The notes below the pieces were generated by a model. It ran no database searches and was not told the DNA's origin. It worked only from the letters and a program-made list of their open reading frames with translations. The translations under genes and the position numbers were made by a program. From the NCBI RefSeq assembly GCF_014653785.1, contig NZ_BNAS01000001.1, positions 729,898-793,897 of the forward strand: 64,000 nucleotides of DNA, read 5' to 3'. Each line of letters opens with the position of its first letter. The first letter of the stretch is position 1. Of the stretch, positions 45,682-54,566 are shown one piece after another. This DNA comes from Promicromonospora soli (GTDB taxonomy: Bacteria; Actinomycetota; Actinomycetes; Actinomycetales; Cellulomonadaceae).

Positions 45682-47091
45682 TCAGACGATCAGCAGCCCC
45701 CAGTAGGCGGCCCACGGCACGAACACCACCACTGTTCCCGCGACGAGTGCGCCGAACCGGACCTTGGAGCCGGTGTCCATGTCGCCCCAGCGCTTTGACG
45801 CCTGAACCACCACCGCTATTGCGACGGCAGCGATACCCAGGGCGGCGAGCTGGAGCAGCAGCCACGGCAAGGGCCGTCCGGCCAGGACCGGGCCGAACAC
45901 CGACTTGCCGGCGACCATCATGACCATCATGAGGTAGACGACCGCCAGCACGGGAACCGTGAGACCGAGGACCGCGAGCAGCCTTGCCGAGCGGCTCGAC
46001 TCCATCGGCGCGAACCCCCGGGCCTTGCAGGCCAGCGCCATGACCGGGTACGCGCCGAACAACACGACCGACAACACAAGTGCGATGAGCACCGCCGTCC
46101 AGGTGCCGAACCATTGCACGTCCGCCGCGGGCGAGCTCTCGAGATCCTGCGACGGTGGCTCGTCGACCCGGACTTCCTGTATTCCCGCAGCGAGGTCAGT
46201 GACCCACGACGACACCGTCTCGACGTAGGCGGCACCGATCGCACTGCCGTCGAGCAGCACCATCTCGTGGTCGACGCCGGGGACGACCCGCAGGCTGTAG
46301 CTTTCATGGCCGCCGGCCTCCAGGGCCTCGCGGTAGCTCACCAGTGACTGCGCCGGTGGCGTGTTCAGGTCGTGTTCGGAGAAGACTCCGAGGAAGGGCT
46401 GTTCGATCTCCGTGAGGGTCGGAAGCGGGTCGTGTCCGGCGAGCCGGAACATGTCCGCTGCGACGATCGCTGAGACCAGCTGGGAGCCGAGTGCGTCAAG
46501 GAACCGGTCCTCAACTCCGAGGCGATACAGCTGAACGCGGTTCATCCACTGCTGCGTACGGTCAGGGGTGAAGGCGCTGCCGCCGGAGGCGATCACGAAG
46601 GCCACGTCGTCCGACCGGGCGCCTGCCTCGATGACCACCCAGGCGCCCTCGCTGTGCCCGTGCAGGCCGACGAGATCCGGATCGACGCCCGGACGCTCGC
46701 GAAGCGTCTGAGCTGCGGCGATGGCGTCGCCGGCCAGATCGTCCATGGACGCCGCGAACTGGCTGTATCCGTCCTCGCCACCGCGCTTGTCGTAGATGAG
46801 CGTGGCGATCCCTGCCCGGGCGAATGCCTCGGCGTGCTCGCGGTATCGATCGCGATCAGGTCCGGGGCCGGCCCCCGCGACGAGCACGAGCCCAGGCAGA
46901 TCGGTTGCCGAGTCGGCCGGCGCGATGATCGTGCCGCCGATGGTCCGGTCGCCGTTGGCGAAGGACACGGGAGTCTCGATGAGGTCGGTGCTGTCCTGAG
47001 CGTGTGCAGGGAGGGTTGGCGTGAGAAGCGCGGCGATGAGCAGCAGTACGGCCGTGATTCGAGACAGCATGGAGCACTTGAGCGGTGGCAT
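45682..47091 (-). CDS. Alpha/beta hydrolase with C-terminal membrane helices
   Basis: A 469-residue envelope protein. An N-terminal signal segment (LSRITAVLLLIAALLTPTLPAHA) leads to a serine hydrolase domain (about 35-305) with GAGPGPDRDRY, the nucleophile S147 in LHGHSEGAWV, the acid in FSEHD and the histidine in PGVDHEMV. About four membrane helices fill 325-469, an uncommon addition. The active site would face outside. ATG 47091 has GGAAGG 8 nt upstream. First gene inside the tRNA-Asn islet, reading toward the tRNA. Confidence 0.85.
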   Translation of the reverse strand: MPPLKCSMLSRITAVLLLIAALLTPTLPAHAQDSTDLIETPVSFANGDRTIGGTIIAPADSATDLPGLVLVAGAGPGPDRDRYREHAEAFARAGIATLIYDKRGGEDGYSQFAASMDDLAGDAIAAAQTLRERPGVDPDLVGLHGHSEGAWVVIEAGARSDDVAFVIASGGSAFTPDRTQQWMNRVQLYRLGVEDRFLDALGSQLVSAIVAADMFRLAGHDPLPTLTEIEQPFLGVFSEHDLNTPPAQSLVSYREALEAGGHESYSLRVVPGVDHEMVLLDGSAIGAAYVETVSSWVTDLAAGIQEVRVDEPPSQDLESSPAADVQWFGTWTAVLIALVLSVVLFGAYPVMALACKARGFAPMESSRSARLLAVLGLTVPVLAVVYLMMVMMVAGKSVFGPVLAGRPLPWLLLQLAALGIAAVAIAVVVQASKRWGDMDTGSKVRFGALVAGTVVVFVPWAAYWGLLIV

Positions 47092-47189
47092 GACTTGCCT
47101 TCCGTTGGGCAGTGGGCTCCATTCCAAAGTAGGCAGATCAGGGCTCGGGCGAACTCATGCTGGCAGCCCTCTTCGATCGGGGGTTGTCC

Positions 47190-48107
47190 CTACTCCCGGA
47201 TCGGCGAGGCCCGCATCAGCGCCATCATGAGACGCGCGGGGTCCTGATTGGCGGGAAGGTCGCTGACCTGGCCGTCGCCGACCTCGATCACGCGCCAGAC
47301 GCCGTCGGACCGCAGTGCGAGGTCCGTGGTCACGAACAAGGCCCCCAGAGCACGCACGCTCATGCCGACGGCCTCGTACACCTCGCTCGGCACCTCACCC
47401 GCGGTCCCGGAGGGAGCATCGGGATGCGGGGTGGTCAAGACCGCTGATCCTTCGACCCACCAGACGCGTACCTCCTGGGTGCGCCCACCACCGGCGTCGG
47501 GCGCGAACTGCTCAAAGGCACGTACGACGATCCCGCCGGCGAGGTCGTCCCCCTGCAGCTCGACCATCCGTGCGATCACGCGTGTGGTAGCCGCCGTATC
47601 GGCGAGGTCGGCCACGAAGCACGCCTCGTGCCACTCGTGCTTGCGCGACTTCACGTAGTCCTTCACCACACCGGCACCGCCGCCCAGCGCTTCGGCCAGC
47701 GCGCTTACGTCCGCGGTCGTCGGCGCCCGGCCTGCCTTCCAAGGCAACCAGACACTCGCCGGGGTCAGATCCGCGAACATGCCATACCAGCCAGGCAACT
47801 CGTGCGCGGCCCGATAGGCGGCGGGACCGGTCAGCAGCCGAACTCCCCGGGCTCCCAACTCGGTGGCGAGCAGTGAGTACGCGGCGGAGGGAAGCATCCA
47901 GCCGCGGTACCAGGCGGTCTGTCCGCCGTCGGCCATCGGAACCCGGCGTACCGCTGCCCGGACGTCTCCGGCGAGGATCGCGTCGTGGTCCACGATCGCT
48001 ACGTCCAACCCCGCCTGCCGTGCAGCGTCGGCCTCACGCTCGAAGTGCTCATCAGGGACTCGCGGAGTAAGCGGGTCGGACGGGACCAGGAGCAGCGGCG
48101 TGTCCAT
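47190..48107 (-). CDS. ATP-grasp domain-containing protein
   Basis: A 305-residue ATP-grasp-like ligase. GVVKDYVKSRKHEWHEACFVAD (ATP-lysine region), GGIVVRAFEQFA, and the metal-site strands VTTDLALRSDGVWRVIEVGDGQVSDL (E and D/N ligands) support the fold. Such proteins join a carboxylate to an amine or thiol using ATP, but the partners are unknown. It lies alone in the islet, 98 bp from the hydrolase gene on the same strand. Confidence 0.82.
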   Translation of the reverse strand: MDTPLLLVPSDPLTPRVPDEHFEREADAARQAGLDVAIVDHDAILAGDVRAAVRRVPMADGGQTAWYRGWMLPSAAYSLLATELGARGVRLLTGPAAYRAAHELPGWYGMFADLTPASVWLPWKAGRAPTTADVSALAEALGGGAGVVKDYVKSRKHEWHEACFVADLADTAATTRVIARMVELQGDDLAGGIVVRAFEQFAPDAGGGRTQEVRVWWVEGSAVLTTPHPDAPSGTAGEVPSEVYEAVGMSVRALGALFVTTDLALRSDGVWRVIEVGDGQVSDLPANQDPARLMMALMRASPIRE

Positions 48108-48188
48108 GCTCGGGACCCTACCGACCTGCGAGAACAGCCGACTACGACAATTGGCCCCACAGCGCAGAACTTGGCACCGTGCCGCGCG

Positions 48189-48725
48189 TCAGGCGTCGCA
48201 GTTGTCGCAACGCCCGGTGTTTGGCAGTTGCATCCCGCAAGAACTGCAGGTGTCGTTCTGCCGCTCCTCCGCCCGACGTCCGGTAGCGCCCGTCGATGCC
48301 TGCGACGCACTGAGCAAGTACTCCCGCGCGTACCCGCCGTCCTCCTCATGCACGTCGATGAACGACCGGTTGAAGTAGGCCACTGCCGAGTCACCTGCTG
48401 TAGGTGCGACCGCGATGTACTGTCGCGATGCCGGGACCCAGATCTTCGTCACGGTCAACGCGCGGAAGACCTCTCGCGCCCTGGGCCGGTTCTCGAGCGG
48501 CATCGGCAGCGCTTCCAGCGCCGACTCGAACGAGTCGAACCCTGTCCGGTTGCCGTTCAGGCAGCTCCTGCAGGCCGTGAACGTCGTGAGCTCGTCATCT
48601 GTCGCAGGTCGCAACTGCGCGAGACGATCAGCGACCAGATGGGGGCAATCCGCCCTATGCAGTTTCGCCAGACCCGGCACTACAAGCCAACCAGCCTGAC
48701 CGAGCCCTTCATCTACTTCTGTCAT
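48189..48725 (-). CDS. Hypothetical protein with a C-terminal zinc ribbon
   Basis: A 178-residue protein not recognised as a known family. The N-terminus has VPGLAKLHRADCPHLVADR and TTFTACRSCLNG, a possible metal site of Cys/His residues. The middle TVTKIWVPASRQYIAVAPTAGDSAVAYFNRSFIDVHEEDGG looks like a beta-rich domain. The end CSSCGMQLPNTGRCDNCDA is a clear zinc ribbon. Third gene of the islet, 81 bp before the ATP-grasp gene, possibly cotranscribed with it. Confidence 0.65.
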   Translation of the reverse strand: MTEVDEGLGQAGWLVVPGLAKLHRADCPHLVADRLAQLRPATDDELTTFTACRSCLNGNRTGFDSFESALEALPMPLENRPRAREVFRALTVTKIWVPASRQYIAVAPTAGDSAVAYFNRSFIDVHEEDGGYAREYLLSASQASTGATGRRAEERQNDTCSSCGMQLPNTGRCDNCDA

Positions 48726-48792
48726 TCTCGCAGGGTCCCACGAGCCGCTGACGTTGACCTAGGAACAGGTCATTTCCGCGCCTCAACAACGG

Positions 48793-48836
48793 GGGAGCCA
48801 CAAGGCCCGGAATCCCTAGGATTCCGGGCCTCGCTG
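48793..48836 (+). repeat. Direct repeat, right copy (orphan tRNA trailer)
   Basis: Matches 45575-45618 at 43 of 44 positions but has no tRNA body upstream. It includes the AGGCCCGGAATCC hairpin (48803-48831). Its flank CTGCTTCTGTTACAGGGTGCC resembles the trailer beyond the tRNA-Met terminator near 36455. Confidence 0.8.
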
Positions 48837-48867
48837 CTTCTGTTACAGGGTGCCAGGCCTGCGCAGA

Positions 48868-49698
48868 TCACCTCAGCATGTGATCGGGAACCGCCAGATC
48901 CTCGTGGCTGAACAGAACGGCCAGAGCCTGCGCATCGTCTTTCCCACAGGTATCGGCCAGCGTGTCGATCAGCTGGTCGTAGTCGTGACCGGTCTTGCCC
49001 TCAAACGCGGCAGTCATACGGCCCCATTCGTCCCAGGGCAGCATCTCGCGATTGCACAGCGCGGCGAGGTCGCGGACTGCGTTGGCGCTGATCTCAGCCG
49101 GCCCCCAGGCGTGGTCTGTGCCGGGCACTCCGAACCTCTGCCCGTCGACCAGCCCGGCCCGGTACCGGGTCCAGGCCTCACCCCCGGTCAGGAACTCGCC
49201 CGGAGCGAGATCCTCGAGATGGTCGACATAGCCCTTGCCTAGGTGTTCGGTGTCGACCCGCACCCAGCGGCGATCGTCGGTGTCCCAGTACTCGGTGATC
49301 CAGTGGTCGAAGCCGTGTCCCTCACGGAAGTAGGTCCCGAAGCCGCACCGGGCCCGCGCGGGGATGCCCCGCGCCCGCAAGAACGCGCAGGCGAGCATGG
49401 TGAAATGGCGGCACGTCCCGACCACCCGCCGATCGGGCGTTCGGGCGTGGTGCAGCGGCGACGGATCGAGTTCGGTCAGCACGGCGATCAGCTTGTTCGC
49501 CGGCCGGATGTCCTTCTCCGCGAGCCGGTCGTCGCCGATCCCTGACGCGGCAGCGTCGTGGGGCTGGATCACGAGGCCCTGCGCCACGCCACAGATGCCC
49601 ACAGGGTCGTCCGGAAGACCTTCGATGAGCTCGAGCTGCATCGCGTCCAGGCTGGTAAATCGTCCGGGTTGGGAGTAGCTGAGCACATCATCGGCCAT
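48868..49698 (-). CDS. Transglutaminase-like domain protein
   Basis: A 276-residue protein with a transglutaminase/protease fold: C96 in GTCRHFTMLACAFLRARGIPARARCGFG, H132 in GFDHWITEYWD and D149 in RVDTEHLG form the Cys-His-Asp triad. Likely a cytoplasmic peptidase or amidase rather than a cross-linker. ATG 49698 was chosen; upstream in-frame starts at 49707 and 49728 are possible and ribosome-site support is weak for all. It lies just outside the tRNA-Asn islet. Confidence 0.85.
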   Translation of the reverse strand: MADDVLSYSQPGRFTSLDAMQLELIEGLPDDPVGICGVAQGLVIQPHDAAASGIGDDRLAEKDIRPANKLIAVLTELDPSPLHHARTPDRRVVGTCRHFTMLACAFLRARGIPARARCGFGTYFREGHGFDHWITEYWDTDDRRWVRVDTEHLGKGYVDHLEDLAPGEFLTGGEAWTRYRAGLVDGQRFGVPGTDHAWGPAEISANAVRDLAALCNREMLPWDEWGRMTAAFEGKTGHDYDQLIDTLADTCGKDDAQALAVLFSHEDLAVPDHMLR

Positions 49699-49875
49699 AC
49701 CTGGCATCGTACGGGGCAGGTCCGACACTCAGCCGGAGTCCGGATAGGGACCAAAGCGTGCGGATGGTTGTTGGCGCCGACGAGAAGACCCCGGTCGGAT
49801 CGGTTTCCGGGTTCTGACGCATGTGTACTCAATGGACTCGCAACGCCTCGACGTCGAAGGGCTGCCAGGGGAACG

Positions 49876-49911
49876 CCTTCGGGGGCGGCGCGTTGGCGCC
49901 GCCCCCGAAGG
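49876..49911 (-). terminator. Cellulase gene terminator
   Basis: Perfect 15-bp stem (CCTTCGGGGGCGGCG and complement, 49876-49890 and 49897-49911) with a 6-nt loop, 10 bp past the GH5 stop on the minus strand. Confidence 0.8.
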
Positions 49912-49921
49912 TCTACGTATG

Positions 49922-51655
49922 TCAGGCCGTGCCGGTGACAGCGGTGCCGGTGACGGCCGTGCCGTTGCGGGTCACCGTGTACTCCAGCGTCTGGCCGCTC
50001 CAGAAGTGGAACGTCAGGGACACGGGCTCGCCGTCCTTGAGGCTGTCGAGGTACCGCTTGGTCAGCTTGATGGTCCCGCCCTCGTAATCCGGCCGGAAGT
50101 CCTCCCAGAACTCCGGGAAGGTCGTCCAGGAGTGGTGCCCCGCCCCGCTGCCATCGGCGTAGACGGACTCCATCGTGGCCAGCCGGTCGCCGTTGAACGC
50201 CGCCGGGATCAGCAGCGACTCGTTGGTGCCCGAGACGTCCTCGACTGCCGGGTCCTCGGAGCTGATGAAGTTGAGCTTCCACGGCATGCCGGCGGAGAAG
50301 TGCACCTTCAGCTGCGCGCTGGTCCCGACCTCCCGGTCGCCGAGGATGCGTTCCACCACCTTCGCCTTGATCGTCAGGGTGGTGCCGTCCAGCGTGTACT
50401 CCCGCTGGGGCTTCAGCGTGGTGTTCCCGAACCGAAGAGCCTTGAACTCGAGGCCGTTGAGGTTCAACGTGACCGACTTGTCCTGGATCTTGTCCGAGGC
50501 GTCGACGAACACGTTGTCCGAAGAGGCGGTGCCGGAGCGGGTGCTCCAGGCCGTGGAGATGTAGTCGAACTGCTCCTGGTCGCGCCACTCACGCTTGTAG
50601 CGGTCGAAGTGCCTTCCGTTGTCCCACCACATGGTCGTAATGCCCGAGGTGCGGGCCAGGTAGCCGAAGTGCTCGAAGAACTTCAGCGCCTCGCCGCGCT
50701 CGACCCTGTTCTCGTAGTTGTCGTGCAGGCTGTACTCGCCGATGATGACCGGAACACCCTGGGAGACGAAGGTGTCGACCTGTCGCTGGAAGTCTTCCGC
50801 CAAGAAGTTCTGGACCTCTTGGTTGTAGGACGGGTATCCGGCGACGTTGACACTGAAGGGCCAGAAGCCGTAGTTGTGCGTGGTGGCCGCCAGCATCGGG
50901 TCGTCGAGCGCCTCGATCTCGGCAGCGAGGGCGTTCATGTCGCCCGGGTCGGACCCGGTGTGGAGCGTCGGCAGGACCAGGAGGCGGTCTGCGTTGTTGC
51001 CGCCGGAGTTGCGCACGATCTCATGGAAGGAGCTGTTCAGCTCCGCCATGCCCTCATGGTCCTTCTCCGTCCCAGGGGACCAGGTCTCGTCGAAGCCCAC
51101 CTCGTTGACCGGCTCGAACACCAGCTCCTGCGGGTAGTCCTTGAAGGTGTCCGCGATCTGGGTCCAGGTGGCGCTGTACTGAGCCATGACCGCGTCGTGC
51201 TTCTCGGGCTGCACCAGGTTCGTGATCCACTGCCACGAGTCGTGGTGCGTGTTGATCATGACGTAGAGGTCCGCCTCGAGGGCGTAGTCGACGATCTGTT
51301 GCACGCGTGCCATGGTCGCGGGCTCGACCGTGTAGTCGGGCGCCGGACCGGTGTGGTTGCCCCAGCTGACGGGGATGCGGACCGAGTTGAAGCCTTCGGC
51401 CTTGATGTCCTCGAAGAAGGTGTCGTCGACGCGCGGGTTGCCCCACGCGGTCTCGTCGGCGCCGGGGCTGCAGCACATGGCGTCGAGCGTGTTGCCGAGG
51501 TTCCAGCCGGGCTGCATGGCCGCGACGATCGCCTCCGCCGGCGTCTGCTCGGCGGACTCGGTTGCCGTCTGCGCACCGGCGGGGGCAGCGACGCTCGCCG
51601 CCAGTGCCAGCCCGGCCGCCAGGGCGGCGAGCTTCTTCCAAGGGGGTCTCTTCAC
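49922..51655 (-). CDS. Secreted GH5 cellulase/xyloglucanase with X2 and CBM46 modules
   Basis: A 577-residue secreted endoglucanase. Signal peptide about 1-28. The GH5 barrel (about 40-355) shows GWNLGNTLDA, acid E185 in FEPVNEV and nucleophile E307 in VIIGEYSL. An X2 Ig-like module (about 370-465, DASDKIQDKSVTLNLNGLEFKAL) and a CBM46-like C-terminal module (about 475-565) follow. This tri-modular plan resembles GH5 subfamily 4 enzymes active on beta-glucan and xyloglucan. GTG 51655 follows AGAAGGG. Divergent from the GH42 gene, with matching operators. Confidence 0.9.
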   Translation of the reverse strand: MKRPPWKKLAALAAGLALAASVAAPAGAQTATESAEQTPAEAIVAAMQPGWNLGNTLDAMCCSPGADETAWGNPRVDDTFFEDIKAEGFNSVRIPVSWGNHTGPAPDYTVEPATMARVQQIVDYALEADLYVMINTHHDSWQWITNLVQPEKHDAVMAQYSATWTQIADTFKDYPQELVFEPVNEVGFDETWSPGTEKDHEGMAELNSSFHEIVRNSGGNNADRLLVLPTLHTGSDPGDMNALAAEIEALDDPMLAATTHNYGFWPFSVNVAGYPSYNQEVQNFLAEDFQRQVDTFVSQGVPVIIGEYSLHDNYENRVERGEALKFFEHFGYLARTSGITTMWWDNGRHFDRYKREWRDQEQFDYISTAWSTRSGTASSDNVFVDASDKIQDKSVTLNLNGLEFKALRFGNTTLKPQREYTLDGTTLTIKAKVVERILGDREVGTSAQLKVHFSAGMPWKLNFISSEDPAVEDVSGTNESLLIPAAFNGDRLATMESVYADGSGAGHHSWTTFPEFWEDFRPDYEGGTIKLTKRYLDSLKDGEPVSLTFHFWSGQTLEYTVTRNGTAVTGTAVTGTA

Positions 51656-51790
51656 GGTATGCCCTTCTTCGCGCACGGGTGGCGCTCGGTGAGGGCGGTG
51701 GGCTCCTCGTCGAGCGCGCTGGGGTGATGAGCGACATCGCTCGGCAGATCGTGGCCGGCCCAACATCCGCTTCGACGGGGCCACTCCCTC

Positions 51791-51800
51791 GAAGCGCTTC
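51791..51800. promoter_or_regulatory. LacI-type operator, GH5 side
   Basis: GAAGCGCTTC is a 10-bp palindrome in the 378-bp gap between the divergent GH5 and GH42 starts. On the minus strand it follows a possible weak TTGCGC/TACTTT promoter for GH5. Confidence 0.6.
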
Positions 51801-51904
51801 AACAAAGTAGGGCTTTGGTGCAAATGTGCGCAACCCCTAAGTTGGCGTAACGAACTGGGTGAACCGGTACAGATATCCTCGGGCGCCGAGAGGAGGTTCT
51901 CTCG

Positions 51905-51918
51905 TCGAAGCGCTTCGA
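51905..51918. promoter_or_regulatory. LacI-type operator, GH42 side
   Basis: TCGAAGCGCTTCGA is a perfect 14-bp palindrome with the same GAAGCGCTTC core as 51791-51800, 116 bp before the GH42 start. Two copies in one divergent region suggest one repressor controls both genes. Confidence 0.65.
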
Positions 51919-52033
51919 ACCATTAGCCCGGGAGTACCGTCGAGGCCGAGCGCCCGGATCTTCGCCGTCCTCCCCGGGACGCCTCCTCGAACCGCCGCAT
52001 CCGATCACCAACGACCGTTGAAAGGAAGCCCGC

Positions 52034-54151
52034 ATGTCAAACTGGCCGAACCCGATCCTCTTCGGCGCCGCCTACTACTACGAGTACCAGCCCGCCGTCC
52101 TCGGCGGCTTCGACGCCGAGAGCGCGAAGCATCGACTGGAGGAAGACCTCGACCTCATGGTCGAGGCGGGCTTCTCCGTCATCCGCGTCGGCGAGTCCGT
52201 CTGGAGCACCTGGGAACCCGAGAACGGCCGCTTCGACGTCGACTGGCTCCAGCCGGTCCTGGACGGCGCGCTCGAACACGGGATCGCCGTGGTCCTCGGC
52301 ACCCCGACGTATGCGGTGCCGCCGTGGCTCGCGCGCCTGTACCCCGAGATCGCCGCCGACCACCAGACCGGGCAGCGCGTCGGCTGGGGCGCGCGGCAGG
52401 AGGTCGACTACACCCACCCCGCGTTCCGGTTCCACGCCGAGCGCGTCATCCGCAAGATCCTGGCCCGCTACGCCGATCATCCCGCGGTGATCGGCATCCA
52501 GGTCGACAACGAGCCCGGCGTCCGGCTCTACCACAACGAAGGCGTGTTCCAGCGCTTCACGGACCACCTGCGGCACGAGTACGGGGACGTGGAGACGCTC
52601 AACCGCGAATGGGGCCTGGTGTACTGGTCTCACCGGCTGTCCACCTGGGCCGACCTCTGGCGGCCCGACGGGAACGCGCAGCCGCAGTACGAGCAGGCGT
52701 GGCGGCGCTTCCAGGCCGAGCAGACCACGGAGTTCATCGGCTGGCAGGCCGACATCGCGCGCGAGTACGTCCGCGAGCAGCAGTTCGTGACCACCTGCAT
52801 CTGCTACGGCCGCCCCGGGATCGACGAGCGCGCGGTGGCCGATCAGCTCTCGGTCACCGCCGGAAACCCGTACTACCGCATGCAGGACAACCTCGCGCTG
52901 CCCTTCGACCGCTCCAGCTCCACCCCGCACTGGACGCTCGAGGGCACCTGGGCGCTCTACCATGCCGCGGACTCGATGTACGGGTCGCGGCAGGAGCCGT
53001 TCCTGGTTACCGAGACGAACGCGCAGGCCATCGGAGAGCCGTCGCACAACATGCCCGCATACGACGGGCAGTGGCGCCAAGCCGGGTGGGCCCTGATCTC
53101 GCGCGGCGCCAAGATGATCGAGTACTGGCACTGGCACACCCTCCACTTCGGAGCGGAGACGTACTGGGGCGGGGTCCTCCCCCACAGCCAGCGGCCCGGC
53201 CGCGCCTACCACGAGCTCGCGAAGCTCGGGGCCGAGATCCGCAAGGCCGGCGCCGCCATCGAGGGCTTGGTCCCCCATGTCGATGTCGCGGTCCTCTACT
53301 CGAAGGAGAGCGAGTGGGCTCTCGCGGCGCAGCCGGCGCTCGCGAACGCAGACGGGAGCTCCGACCACGGGTCCTTCCAGTCGATCACCGGACCGTTCTA
53401 CAAGGGGGCCTTCGACGCCGGGCTCCAGACGCGCATCGTCCACACCGAGCAGCTCGGCGACCCGGTCGAGGCGGTCGCGGAGTTCCCGGTGCTCGTCGCG
53501 GCGGGGATCTACGCGGCCGACGACGACCTCCTCGACTGGTTCGATCGGTATGCGGCCGCAGGCGGCCACCTCGTGCTCGGCCCGCGCACCGGCTACGGCG
53601 ACCAGGAGGCCCGGGCGCGCCTCGAAGTCAAGCCCGCACACCTGACCGAGGCGGCCGGGGTCTGGTACGACGAGTTCGCCAACCTTGGCGGCGAGATCGC
53701 GGTTCGGCCCGCGAAGGATTCGCCCCTGGAGCTGAACGCGACCGCGGGTGCGACGAAGTGGGCGGACGGCCTGGTCCTGGACGGGGCGGAGGCGCTGGCC
53801 GAGTACGTGCACCCGCACTACGGCCGCTTCCCGGCCGTCACCACGAAGGCGCACGGGTCGGGCCGGGTCACCTATGTCGGCACGATCCCCAACGACGCCT
53901 TCGGCGCAGCGCTGTTCACGTGGATGGCTCCCGCGGACGCCTGGCGCCCGGCCCACCCGAGCGTGACGGCGACCAGCGGCACCTCGGCCGAGGGCCGGAC
54001 GGTCCGGTTCGTGCACAACTGGTCCTGGGAGGAGGCGGAGGTCGAACTTCCGGCCGCGGCAGTGGACCTCTTGGACGACACCGAGTACGAGGCGGGCGCC
54101 CAGCTTCGACTGGGTCCGTGGGACGTGAAGGTACTGCTCGAGAACCACTAG
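52034..54151 (+). CDS. Beta-galactosidase, GH42
   Basis: A 705-residue retaining beta-galactosidase without signal peptide, so cytoplasmic. FGAAYYYEYQP and VIRVGESVWSTWEP at the N-terminus are typical of GH42. Acid/base E160 is in IQVDNEPG and nucleophile E327 in LVTETNAQ. The trimerisation domain and C-terminal beta domain (FVHNWSWEEAEVELP) complete the family plan; length is normal. AAGGAAG precedes the ATG. It would remove galactose from imported oligosaccharides such as galactosylated xyloglucan fragments or galactan (inference). Confidence 0.95.
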   Translation: MSNWPNPILFGAAYYYEYQPAVLGGFDAESAKHRLEEDLDLMVEAGFSVIRVGESVWSTWEPENGRFDVDWLQPVLDGALEHGIAVVLGTPTYAVPPWLARLYPEIAADHQTGQRVGWGARQEVDYTHPAFRFHAERVIRKILARYADHPAVIGIQVDNEPGVRLYHNEGVFQRFTDHLRHEYGDVETLNREWGLVYWSHRLSTWADLWRPDGNAQPQYEQAWRRFQAEQTTEFIGWQADIAREYVREQQFVTTCICYGRPGIDERAVADQLSVTAGNPYYRMQDNLALPFDRSSSTPHWTLEGTWALYHAADSMYGSRQEPFLVTETNAQAIGEPSHNMPAYDGQWRQAGWALISRGAKMIEYWHWHTLHFGAETYWGGVLPHSQRPGRAYHELAKLGAEIRKAGAAIEGLVPHVDVAVLYSKESEWALAAQPALANADGSSDHGSFQSITGPFYKGAFDAGLQTRIVHTEQLGDPVEAVAEFPVLVAAGIYAADDDLLDWFDRYAAAGGHLVLGPRTGYGDQEARARLEVKPAHLTEAAGVWYDEFANLGGEIAVRPAKDSPLELNATAGATKWADGLVLDGAEALAEYVHPHYGRFPAVTTKAHGSGRVTYVGTIPNDAFGAALFTWMAPADAWRPAHPSVTATSGTSAEGRTVRFVHNWSWEEAEVELPAAAVDLLDDTEYEAGAQLRLGPWDVKVLLENH

Positions 54152-54271
54152 GCGGGTCCATCCAAGGTCTAACGCTGAACCGGGGAGCGGGCTGAATCCG
54201 GACCGGGATTGGGCCCGCTTCTCGGTTGCGAGCTCCTCGGATCCCCCGTCGGCGGCGACACAAACATGGGG

Positions 54272-54300
54272 TTGACTTGTTGTTAGCGATCACCCAGGAT
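54272..54300 (+). promoter_or_regulatory. Promoter with embedded operator, upstream of the esterase
   Basis: TTGACT (54272-54277) and CAGGAT (54295-54300) are 17 bp apart. The spacer contains GTTAGCGATCAC (54282-54293), which matches 11 of 12 bases of the operator core at 54497. A repressor bound there would block RNA polymerase directly. This is the only clear promoter in the 415-bp gap after GH42. Confidence 0.6.
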
Positions 54301-54494
54301 TCGCGTAACTCGACATGAGCATTCCCCACACCGGAAACGACGGCGTTGGTGGGGTTGCTCGTCTGTCGGGTAGTTCACCATCACACAGCGACTGCTTGCC
54401 GGCTGCACTCGATGCTGAGTGCCACCGGCACCTGGGTCGCTGGCACTGCGGGGCGACGAAGACGGGCTTTGACGGTGGCCCACTACGTCGCGAA

Positions 54495-54510
54495 ATGTTA
54501 GCGCTCACAT
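54495..54510 (+). promoter_or_regulatory. LacI-type operator in the esterase leader
   Basis: ATGTTAGCGCTCACAT is a 16-bp palindrome with one mismatched pair, centred 65 bp before the start codon and about 215 bp past the promoter copy. Confidence 0.6.
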
Positions 54511-54566
54511 GTGCATTCCCTCTCGCGGGCGGGAATGCGCAGGATTCCTACGAACGCCAGGAGTAA

